The translations under genes were made by a program, and so were the position numbers. A stretch of 58,221 bases of DNA from NCBI GenBank assembly GCA_040758635.1, contig JBFLVI010000011.1, forward strand, positions 1 through 58,221. The letters are read 5' to 3'. Below, piece by piece: positions 52,198 through 58,221 of the stretch (its first letter is position 1; each line of letters starts with the position of its first letter). Under the pieces are notes generated by a model. The model was given only the letters and a program-made list of their open reading frames with translations, was not told where the DNA came from and searched no databases. The stretch comes from Yes71-27 sp040758635. Its GTDB lineage: Bacteria > Bacillota > Desulfotomaculia > Desulfotomaculales > Ammonificaceae.

Positions 52198-52275
52198 TGG
52201 TCGGAGCGACAGGATTTGAACCTGCGGCCTCTACCACCCCAAGGTAGCGCTCTAGCCAAACTGAGCTACGCCCCG
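52198..52275 (-). tRNA. tRNA-Pro (anticodon GGG)
   Basis: On the minus strand the acceptor CGGGGCG pairs with CGCTCCG (one G-U), and the D arm is GTAGCTCAGTTTGGCTAGAGC. The anticodon stem CTACC/GGTAG has loop TTGGGGT (anticodon at 52238-52240), and the T arm is GCAGGTTCAAATCCTGT. CCA is encoded (52198-52200). Confidence 0.97.
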
Positions 52276-52283
52276 TTACTACA

Positions 52284-52313
52284 ATTATAATCCGGGAGCC
52301 CGCCAACCGTCAA
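52284..52313 (-). promoter_or_regulatory. promoter of tRNA-Pro
   Basis: On the minus strand TTGACG, an 18-bp spacer and a perfect TATAAT lie 9 bp before the tRNA 5' end. Confidence 0.8.
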
Positions 52314-52436
52314 GGCAGGCGGTTACCTGCTGAGAACATACACTACCAGTTGCAGGAGCGGAGCAAAAACCGGGGCAGAACCCGAAAAGGATAAAAAAAT
52401 GGGGCTGTGAAACCATAAAAGGCGGAGGTGAAAATT

Positions 52437-52790
52437 ATGAGCAAAACGGGGTACGCGTTGCTGATCAAGTTTGCAATGACCTTCATCTTCGCCGGGCTGG
52501 CCTTCGCCCTGATCACCGCCAACGCCTGGGGCTGGATCCTGCTCGCCGGCCTCGTGGCGACCGCGGTGAACTACCTGGTGGGCGACCTCTGGGTTCTTCC
52601 CAACTTCGGGAACATCGCCGCTTCTGTCGGTGACGGAATATTGGGGGCGCTGGTAGCCTACATCATTGATCTGCTGGTCCCCGCTTTCCAAACCGGCGCT
52701 GCCGCCCTGGTCGTCTTTGCGCTCCTCATTATGGTGGGCGAATACTTTTTCCACCAGTACCTGCTCCGCGCCGAAAAAGTGGCGCCTTAG
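52437..52790 (+). CDS. DUF2512 family membrane protein
   Basis: 117 residues with four hydrophobic spans: FAMTFIFAGLAFALI, GWILLAGLVATAVNYLVGD, GDGILGALVAYIIDLL and AALVVFALLIMVGEYFFHQYLL. The LVGDLWVLPNFGNIAASVGDG loop and the EYFFHQYLL end match DUF2512 (YndM-like) proteins of spore-formers. Function unknown. The ATG at 52437 has GGAGG 8 nt upstream; a GTG three codons earlier overlaps that ribosome binding site. Confidence 0.88.
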   Translation: MSKTGYALLIKFAMTFIFAGLAFALITANAWGWILLAGLVATAVNYLVGDLWVLPNFGNIAASVGDGILGALVAYIIDLLVPAFQTGAAALVVFALLIMVGEYFFHQYLLRAEKVAP

Positions 52791-52979
52791 GCCCGAGGCG
52801 TCAGGTAAGCGTGAAAGACAAAGGCACCCTTCCGGGGGTGCTTTGTCATGTCGGCCAAGCGGTGCGCTGCTACCGAACATCAATCTGGTCCATAATTTGC
52901 CTGGCAGCCTGCAGGTCCTGGGAAAACCATTTTCTCCGCCGGAGACGGGTCCAGTACCCGTCTCACCGTTGCCGCTGTC

Positions 52980-53672
52980 CTACGAACGCCGCCAGGCCGA
53001 ACCCCATTCTTCACGTTTGATACTCCGGCGCATCAGGAACCGCGCCACCGAAATTACGGCGGCGGCGGCCAGCACCTGAACGGCGATTTCCACCGCGTGG
53101 GGCGCATGGTAAAACTGCCGGATGTACGGGTCTGTAATAATCAATTCCCCACCCACTTTGCCCAAAACGGCCGCCGCGAGGTAAGTCGCGGCCGGGTAAC
53201 GGTCCATCAGCATGCAGAGAAAGCTCGACCCGAAAACCACGAGGGGAATGCTGAGTCCCAGCCCGAACATCAGCAGCAAAACGTCCCCGTTGGCAACCGC
53301 CGCAATTGCCAGGATGTTGTCCGTACTCATAACCAGGTCCGCCACCATGATGAGCTTGATGGCTTCGAGCAGCCTCTTGGCCTCCCTGCCGTTCAACTCG
53401 CAGGTGGGGTTTTCCCGCAGCAGCTTGACCGCGATCCAGAGAACCAGTACGCCGCCCAAAAGTTTGAGGAAGGGAAGCATGATAATCTGTGACGCTACAA
53501 ACGTAAGGCTGACCCTCAGGACCACCGCCGCCCCTGCCCCCAGGACAATCCCGATCAGCCGCTGCCTCCTGGGCAGCCTGCGCACCGCCATCGCGATCAC
53601 GCAGGCGTTATCCCCGGCCAGCACGACGTCCACCAGCACGATGCTTAGGGCACCGAGAAAGAGTTCGCCCAT
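52980..53672 (-). CDS. TerC family integral membrane protein (YjbE-like)
   Basis: 230 residues with about seven spans. The conserved acidic pairs of the TerC/YjbE family are present: IVLVDVVLAGDNACVIAMAV in the first span and IKLIMVADLVMSTDNILAIAAVANG in the middle. Members export Mn2+ or aid metal loading of exported proteins. The ATG at 53672 follows AGAAGGAG. No manganese (yybP-ykoY) riboswitch pattern was seen upstream. The last 15 residues are basic and cytosolic. Transcribed alone; DUF2512 converges on it. Confidence 0.9.
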   Translation of the reverse strand: MGELFLGALSIVLVDVVLAGDNACVIAMAVRRLPRRQRLIGIVLGAGAAVVLRVSLTFVASQIIMLPFLKLLGGVLVLWIAVKLLRENPTCELNGREAKRLLEAIKLIMVADLVMSTDNILAIAAVANGDVLLLMFGLGLSIPLVVFGSSFLCMLMDRYPAATYLAAAVLGKVGGELIITDPYIRQFYHAPHAVEIAVQVLAAAAVISVARFLMRRSIKREEWGSAWRRS

Positions 53673-53816
53673 GATCCGCTCCTTCTATATCTCAGGGGCT
53701 TAACGCAAGCCTCACCTTTTCATTTATTTAGCGCACTTTTAAAATATCCTGCAGCGGCGGCTAAAATAACCCGTACGGCGCAAAAAGTCTGCGGAAAGGA
53801 AAATTCTCGGGGGGAA

Positions 53817-53849
53817 TCGTTCACGACGATAAAGTCGCGCCACCGGGAA
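53817..53849 (+). repeat. 33-bp direct repeat, left copy
   Basis: TCGTTCACGACGATAAAGTC followed by GCGCCACCGGGAA; identical to 54134-54166. The flanks (CTCGGGGGGAA before, AAAATG after) are also similar to those of the right copy. The two copies bracket the palindrome at 53873-54100. Confidence 0.85.
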
Positions 53850-53872
53850 ACAAAATGTGTGTAGGGGAAGGA

Positions 53873-54100
53873 GGCGGCGTCGCCTGTTTCAGCTCCTTAG
53901 CGAACACTTGAGACGCACGGCAACCAAACTAAGCGACGACGAGCAGTGGAGGCGGGTCTGCGGCCACGGACGGCCGCAGAGGGCAACCACGGCACGGACG
54001 CCGTGTTTGCCCGGTGCCCGCCGGAGCGCGAGGAGGAGCGTAAAGTTTGGTCCGCGCGGTGAACGTGTGAGCGAGAGCGAAACAGGCCGAGACAGCCGCC
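53873..54100. repeat. 228-bp imperfect palindrome with two internal hairpins
   Basis: Arms of about 75 bp pair imperfectly (GGCGGC, GCCTGTTTC, CGCACGG and ACCAAACT on the left match the right arm read in reverse). At the tip, GGCGGG/CCCGCC encloses two hairpins: TCTGCGGCC-ACGGAC-GGCCGCAGA and GGGCAACCACGGC-ACGGAC-GCCGTGTTTGCCC. Both loops are ACGGAC. No gene is inside; 54167-54411 also holds no recognisable gene. Confidence 0.75.
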
Positions 54101-54133
54101 GGTGTTGGCAATAATTGGTCATTTTCGGAGGAG

Positions 54134-54166
54134 TCGTTCACGACGATAAAGTCGCGCCACCGGGAA
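54134..54166 (+). repeat. 33-bp direct repeat, right copy
   Basis: Identical to 53817-53849. On the minus strand both copies read WRDFIVVND in one frame, so they may be fragments of a lost gene. Confidence 0.85.
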
Positions 54167-54411
54167 TGAAAATGGTTCAATTGCTTATGCTCCGGTCTTT
54201 TTATCAACGTTGAACGTTGAACAGACCCCAAAGGTCTGTCAGTAAGGTAAACGTCTATTTTCGGAGGAGAAGCGGGCTTGGTCCCCGAAGGAACGAATAG
54301 AATCAGGCAAACCGTCTTGTCCCCGGAACCGCACCGGTGCGGCGCCGAACCGGGGTTCTTTTAAAGGATTTGCCCGCGCCATCCGCAGGTAAGCCCGAGA
54401 CCAAAAAGCAG

Positions 54412-56256
54412 TTAACGGACGCGCACGCGGTACTCCCGCAGCCAGGTATCGACCTGGATCAGGTAGGCCATCATCTGGGGCCCGGTCATCAACTGGCCGA
54501 ACCAGGGAATACCGCCGCCGGCCGCGCTTGCTTCGGCAACCGAGCGCACGGCGGGAACGTTTACGAACGCCCGAAGCGGGGAATCTGGATCGTCCAGGAT
54601 GCGCAGGAGCCACTCGCGAACCAGCGTCGTGTAGGCCGGGTTGTGGGTCTTGGGGTAAGGGCTTTTGCGCCGCCACAGAACCTCCGCGGGCAAGACCCCC
54701 CGGAGCGCGTGGCGCAAAACACCTTTTTCGACCTGATTGTGGAATTTCATCTCCCACGGAATGTTCCAGACATACTCCACCACCCGGTGGTCGCAGTAAG
54801 GGACCCGGACCTCCAGCCCCACCGCCATGCTCATCCGGTCCTTCCGGTCGAGCAGTACGGCCATGAAGTACACGATGCTCAGATAGGATATCTCACGCAG
54901 GCGGGCGGCATGCACATCCTCGCCGGGAAGACGCGGCACCTCCGCCAGAGCCTCCCGGTAGCGCGCCGCCAAGTATTCAGTCGGGCGGATGTATGCGGTC
55001 AGTTCGGGCGAAAGCAGGCGCACCCGCTCCTCAATCCCGCGCACCCAGGGGAAGGTGGTGGCTCGGAGATCGGCTTCCCGGCGGAACCAGGGATAGCCGC
55101 CGAAGATTTCGTCCGCGGCCTCACCGGACAGGCCGACCGTATCCCGTCTTTTTATCGCACGCGAAAAAAGGAAAAGGGAGGAGTCAATGTCGGCCATACC
55201 CGGCAGGTCACGGGCGCGAACGGCCGGGACCAGCGCCTCCGCAAGTTCCTGAATGTCGAGCGTAACCACGCGGTGGCTGGTGCCGAGAAAGGCCGCCATC
55301 TGCTGCGCCCAGGGGGCGTCGGCGTTGGGTTCGAATTCGGTGGGCCTGAAGTATTGCTCGTTGCCCATGTAGTCCACCGAGTAGGTGCGTATCGGCTCCC
55401 GCCCTCTCTTCCGGAAAACGTCGGCGGCAAAGGCCGTGATGGCGCTTGAATCCAGCCCTCCGGAAAGCAACGTGCACACGGGTACGTCGGCAACCAGTTG
55501 CCGCTCCACGGTATCCTCTAACAGCCAGCGCACCGTTGCCACCGTGGTCTGAAAGTCGTCGGTGTGGGGCCGGCTTTCCAGCGACCAATACCGGCGGGTC
55601 ACGGTCCCCTTCCGGTCGTGGCGGAGCCAGCAGCCCGGCCTTAGTTCGCTGACATCCCGGAAAACGCCTTGTCCGGGCGTGCGGGCAGGCCCCATGACGA
55701 AAACCTCGGCCAGCCCCGCAGCGTCCACCTCGGGCTGTACCGCCGGGTGCGCCAGCAGCGCCTTCAACTCCGAACCAAAAAGAAAGGCGCTGCCGCGCTG
55801 GGCGTAGAACAGCGGCTTGACCCCAAGGCGATCGCGTGCCAGGAAGAGGCTTTCGTTCGCCTCGTCCCAAATACCGAAGGCAAAGATACCGTTGAGGCGC
55901 TCCAGGCATTCGGGACCCCACTCGATGAAGGCAAGGAGAAGGGCTTCGGTGTCGGAATAGCCTTGAAAGGTATACCCGCGGGCCGCCAGCTCCTGCTGTA
56001 ATTCCGGTGTGTTGTACAGTTCGCCGTTGTAGGTAATCACGTAGGCGTGCCCGCCACGCTGGCGGACCATCGGCTGGCTGCCTCCCTCCGGATCCACCAC
56101 GATCAAGCGGCGGTGCGCTATGGCAGCCCGGGGTGACAACCAGATCCCGGAAGCATCCGGGCCGCGGGGGGCCAGGGTTTCGTTCATCGCCTCGATAACC
56201 GGCCGCTGCTGCGTGAGGTCCACCTGCCAATCGATCCAGCCCGCTATCCCGCACAT
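54412..56256 (-). CDS. asnB: asparagine synthase (glutamine-hydrolysing)
   Basis: 614 residues, the normal length. Cys2 (MCGIAGWID) is the glutaminase nucleophile, followed by the N-terminal glutaminase domain with APRGPDASG and TYNGELYNTPELQQELAARG. The synthetase domain begins with the ATP-binding SGGLDSSAI near residue 260. It makes asparagine, or amidates another carboxylate as in some paralogues; biosynthetic neighbours are absent, so asparagine is the default. The leader carries a promoter and a terminator-like hairpin (56297-56328), suggesting attenuation. AAAGGAGG lies 12 nt before the ATG, a little far. Confidence 0.94.
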   Translation of the reverse strand: MCGIAGWIDWQVDLTQQRPVIEAMNETLAPRGPDASGIWLSPRAAIAHRRLIVVDPEGGSQPMVRQRGGHAYVITYNGELYNTPELQQELAARGYTFQGYSDTEALLLAFIEWGPECLERLNGIFAFGIWDEANESLFLARDRLGVKPLFYAQRGSAFLFGSELKALLAHPAVQPEVDAAGLAEVFVMGPARTPGQGVFRDVSELRPGCWLRHDRKGTVTRRYWSLESRPHTDDFQTTVATVRWLLEDTVERQLVADVPVCTLLSGGLDSSAITAFAADVFRKRGREPIRTYSVDYMGNEQYFRPTEFEPNADAPWAQQMAAFLGTSHRVVTLDIQELAEALVPAVRARDLPGMADIDSSLFLFSRAIKRRDTVGLSGEAADEIFGGYPWFRREADLRATTFPWVRGIEERVRLLSPELTAYIRPTEYLAARYREALAEVPRLPGEDVHAARLREISYLSIVYFMAVLLDRKDRMSMAVGLEVRVPYCDHRVVEYVWNIPWEMKFHNQVEKGVLRHALRGVLPAEVLWRRKSPYPKTHNPAYTTLVREWLLRILDDPDSPLRAFVNVPAVRSVAEASAAGGGIPWFGQLMTGPQMMAYLIQVDTWLREYRVRVR

Positions 56257-56296
56257 TTCGGGACTTCGCCTCCTTTACCTTCCGGGGGTCCGGCAC

Positions 56297-56328
56297 AAAA
56301 AAACGCTGCCAGAAAGGTTTCTGTAGCG
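56297..56328 (-). terminator. terminator-like hairpin in the asnB leader (candidate attenuator)
   Basis: On the minus strand CGCTaCAGAAA-CC-TTTCTGgcAGCG is followed by seven T. It lies between the asnB promoter and start codon, with no minus-strand gene upstream for it to end. Confidence 0.65.
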
Positions 56329-56369
56329 CCGTTGCCACTGGGATTTTTTAAAGTTAACCTACTATAACT

Positions 56370-56398
56370 ATATTTGAAAACCGGCCGGACGGTGTCAA
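56370..56398 (-). promoter_or_regulatory. promoter of asnB
   Basis: A perfect TTGACA (56393-56398, minus strand), a 17-bp spacer and AAATAT lie about 115 bp before the start codon. The rest of the 56257-56597 gap shows no gene. Confidence 0.6.
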
Positions 56399-56597
56399 CC
56401 GGCGGACTACTTTAGGTTATGCCTGAATGCTTTGCCCGTATGACCGCAGCCTGCCGGGGCCGCAAACAGTATTTCTTGGACCCGGCAGTATTTCTTGCAG
56501 GCGGAAGGGAAACAGGTAAAAGAAGGCGAAGACTATCATGAGAAGCGCAAGCTCATAAAATGTTTTTAGAATGAAGACGTGAAGGACGGATGCGGTT

Positions 56598-57236
56598 GTG
56601 GGCTGCTTATCTCCCGTTTTACTCTTGTTGCTCCTGCCGGCACTCTTCCTGCTTTTCTACTTTCAGGTGGCGGCTTTTTCACTCACCCGCCTTGGCCTGT
56701 CTCCAGAAGGAGCGGTGCTTTTCTTCGGGTTCTGCCTCGTGGGCGGTGTCATCAACATCCCGGTCTCCCGGCGGCGGGTCGCCGTGGAAGACGGAGTCTT
56801 CTTCGGTTTTCCCTTTTTCTTCTACTACCCCCCGCGGGTGCGGGAACAGGTGATCGCCGTGAATCTGGGCGGGGCGGTTCTGCCCGGTCTTTTCAGCCTT
56901 TACCTGCTGGGCCGGGCGCCGTTCGCCCCTATAGTTCTGGCCACCGTGATCGTGGCAGCGGTTGCAAAGGGCCTGGCGCGACCGGTGCCTGGTGTGGGGA
57001 TCATCCTGCCGGCTTTTATCCCTCCGCTGGTGGCGGCGGCGGCGGCACTGCTCCTGGCACGTGAAAACGCCGCGCCGGTGGCTTACATCTCAGGAGTCCT
57101 GGGGACGCTCATCGGGGCCGACCTTCTGAACTGGCCCCGCTTCAGGGAAATGGGTGCCCTGGTTTTGAGTATCGGCGGCGCCGGGGTCTTCGACGGCATC
57201 TTTCTGGTCGGCATCGTGGCGGCGCTTTTGACCTGA
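56598..57236 (+). CDS. DUF1614 family membrane protein
   Basis: 212 residues with about seven hydrophobic spans. The first (VLLLLLLPALFLLFYFQVA) is followed by FGFCLVGGVINIPVSRR, then VAVNLGGAVLPGLFSLYLL, GVGIILPAFIPPLVAA and AYISGVLGTLIGADLLNWPR. The NLGG and GADLLN blocks fit DUF1614. Function unknown. The GTG start at 56598 has AAGGA 11 nt upstream. The HIT gene follows 14 bp later, so they share a transcript. Confidence 0.85.
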   Translation: MGCLSPVLLLLLLPALFLLFYFQVAAFSLTRLGLSPEGAVLFFGFCLVGGVINIPVSRRRVAVEDGVFFGFPFFFYYPPRVREQVIAVNLGGAVLPGLFSLYLLGRAPFAPIVLATVIVAAVAKGLARPVPGVGIILPAFIPPLVAAAAALLLARENAAPVAYISGVLGTLIGADLLNWPRFREMGALVLSIGGAGVFDGIFLVGIVAALLT

Positions 57237-57250
57237 CTTAGCGCAAGGTT

Positions 57251-57649
57251 GTGGAGGTGGGGAAAGTAGAGAACTGCATTTTCTGCCAACTGCCGGAAGA
57301 GGCGATCATCGCCCAAAATGAACTGGCGATGGCCGTTTTCGATAAGTACCCGGTGAATCCTGGCCACACGCTGGTAATCCCCCGGCGGCACTACCCTTCC
57401 TATTTCGACGTAACCGAAGAAGAGTTGCTGGCGCTGCACCGGCTCGTCCTGGATGTGAAGCAGCTTCTGGACGAACGGTACCGCCCCGACGGCTACAACG
57501 TCGGGGTCAACGTAGGAGGTTGTGCGGGACAGGTTATCTGGCACGTACACCTGCACGTAATCCCGCGTTTTGACGGAGATTCGCCGCGTCCCGGAGGTCT
57601 GCGGCGGGTGAAGCGTCCGGTGACGCCCTGGCTGCGGGAAGACGACTGA
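57251..57649 (+). CDS. HIT family protein (nucleotide hydrolase/transferase)
   Basis: 132 residues. CIFCQLP near the N-terminus (C9, C12) is a zinc pair seen in many HIT proteins, followed by GHTLVIPRRHY and the His triad HVHLHV at 98-103 with the last His as nucleophile. It acts on dinucleotide or nucleoside-phosphoramidate bonds. The GTG start at 57251 is one of two close GTGs; the second (57257) is equally plausible. Co-transcribed with the DUF1614 gene. Confidence 0.92.
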   Translation: MEVGKVENCIFCQLPEEAIIAQNELAMAVFDKYPVNPGHTLVIPRRHYPSYFDVTEEELLALHRLVLDVKQLLDERYRPDGYNVGVNVGGCAGQVIWHVHLHVIPRFDGDSPRPGGLRRVKRPVTPWLREDD

Positions 57650-57744
57650 GAATTAGGCAGCTTGCGGCTGCCGACCGCAGGGGTACAACGAGAAGCCTCC
57701 GGTACGGGAGCCTGGCTGGAAGGTAAAAACTTAAATATTTCCTA

Positions 57745-57784
57745 ATATTGTATATTGTTTTTCTGCCAGGCTTGTATACAATAT
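57745..57784. promoter_or_regulatory. palindromic candidate operator
   Basis: ATATTGTATA (57745-57754) and TATACAATAT (57775-57784) are a perfect 10-bp inverted repeat, and TTGTATACAA near 57773 is itself palindromic. Together they lie just upstream of the small-RNA promoter. The sequence recalls GntR-family sites, but no such regulator is nearby. Confidence 0.45.
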
Positions 57785-57799
57785 ACCTTCAGTTTTTTA

Positions 57800-57828
57800 T
57801 TGACAAAAGTTGATGTTTTTGTTATCGT
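57800..57828 (+). promoter_or_regulatory. promoter of the small RNA
   Basis: A perfect TTGACA (57800-57805), a 17-bp spacer and TATCGT (four of six consensus bases) on the plus strand. Transcription would start near 57835, right at the first stem of the RNA. Confidence 0.6.
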
Positions 57829-57835
57829 GGTAATA

Positions 57836-57955
57836 CCTCGCTGACGTCTCTATCGAAGACGAACGGGGTAGGAGGTGCCCGGGATTCTCCCGGGCTCTAA
57901 AAATTCAGCGGGCAAAAAACGGCGTCTCCTTCCAGGGGAACGCCGTTCTGTTTTT
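57836..57955 (+). ncRNA. candidate structured small RNA with three-way junction
   Basis: A 77-nt fold: P1 CCUCGCUGA/UCAGCGGG (57836-57844 with 57905-57912, one bulge), P2 CGUCU/AGACG with loop CUAUCGA, joining AACGGGGUAGGAGGU, P3 GCCCGGG/CCCGGGC with loop AUUCU, joining UCUAAAAAU. A terminator follows 6 nt later. No open frame runs through it and no gene lies downstream on this strand. I could not match it to a riboswitch class I know. Confidence 0.55.
57914..57955. terminator. bidirectional terminator between the small RNA and tuf
   Basis: AACGGCGT (57918-57925) and ACGCCGTT (57940-57947) form the stem. The plus strand continues CTGTTTTT; the minus strand continues into six T. It can end both the small RNA and tuf. 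Confidence 0.88.
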
Positions 57956-57976
57956 CCGCAGGTGAACCGTGATTCC

Positions 57977-58221
<245 letters not shown>

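Noticed and set aside
53673..53816. yybP-ykoY manganese riboswitch upstream of the TerC gene
   Set aside because: The conserved GGGGAGUAG and paired loops are not seen on the minus strand in this gap.
56330..56400. T-box riboswitch upstream of asnB
   Set aside because: AGTGGCAACGGCG is only loosely like the T-box motif, and the leader is too short for Stem I with a specifier loop.
57862..57876. AGGAGGT in the small RNA as a ribosome binding site
   Set aside because: No ATG, GTG or TTG with an open frame follows at usable distance; the motif lies in the RNA junction.

Overview
The window looks like chromosomal DNA from a GC-rich, anaerobic, spore-forming Firmicute of the Desulfotomaculum/Pelotomaculum/Moorella kind. 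This is an inference from gene content, not a database match. The pointers are a futalosine (mqn) menaquinone operon, pyruvoyl arginine decarboxylase, selA-selB, a protein with three S-layer (SLH) domains, RNase J, a spore-photoproduct-lyase-like radical SAM protein, DUF2512 and DUF1614 membrane proteins, and strong AGGAGG ribosome binding sites with many GTG and TTG starts. Most genes lie on the minus strand. Short plus-strand islands occur at 2.9-3.5, 10.0, 14.4-15.2, 19.5-22.4, 52.4 and 56.6-57.9 kb.

Layout. 0-4 kb: small hypothetical genes, an amidohydrolase, a HAD-like protein, an SDR oxidoreductase and two gene remnants. 4-8.3 kb: two TrkA/RCK-type proteins and a P-type cation ATPase. 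8.3-14 kb: tiny peptide genes, a metallo-beta-lactamase remnant, a thioesterase, a zinc-ribbon protein, a large SLH glycosidase-like protein and a lytic transglycosylase. 14-19.4 kb: Hsp20, RNase J, and pdaD-speE-speB. 19.5-24.3 kb: an orphan peptide-binding protein, a Gln-rich repeat protein, tRNA-Ala(CGC) and a radical SAM/B12-type protein. 24.3-30 kb: Mut7-C, YkgJ, a PflA-like radical SAM protein, a SAM hydrolase family protein, an SPL-like protein and a phosphatase. 30-36 kb: a sugar nucleotidyltransferase with a degenerate phosphomannomutase domain, a GT4 glycosyltransferase, a CBS pair and a starch-binding-type module. 36-47 kb: an LpdD-like protein, selB-selA, the menaquinone operon and speD. 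47-58 kb: an FAH gene broken by one amber codon, a phosphatase-like membrane protein, GT4, ferredoxin, tRNA-Pro(GGG), TerC, asnB, DUF1614, HIT, a probable small RNA and the 3' end of tuf.

How the genes fit together. PdaD, SpeB, SpeD and SpeE together make spermidine from arginine and SAM. MqnE, MqnA, MqnC, an MqnP-like prenyltransferase, an MqnL-like decarboxylase and MenG cover most of futalosine-route menaquinone synthesis. MqnB, MqnD and the flavin prenyltransferase are not in the window. SelA and SelB imply selenocysteine use, but no selC or selD was seen.

The most unusual content is non-coding. (1) A family of four 86-111 bp elements ends in CCCnGCACTCA / TGAGTGCnGGG; one copy is nested inside a second element type with TAACTATTCAG ends. 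(2) A 228-bp foldable palindrome contains two hairpins with the same ACGGAC loop and sits between 33-bp direct repeats. (3) A small three-way-junction RNA with its own promoter, palindromic upstream site and terminator lies convergent with tuf.
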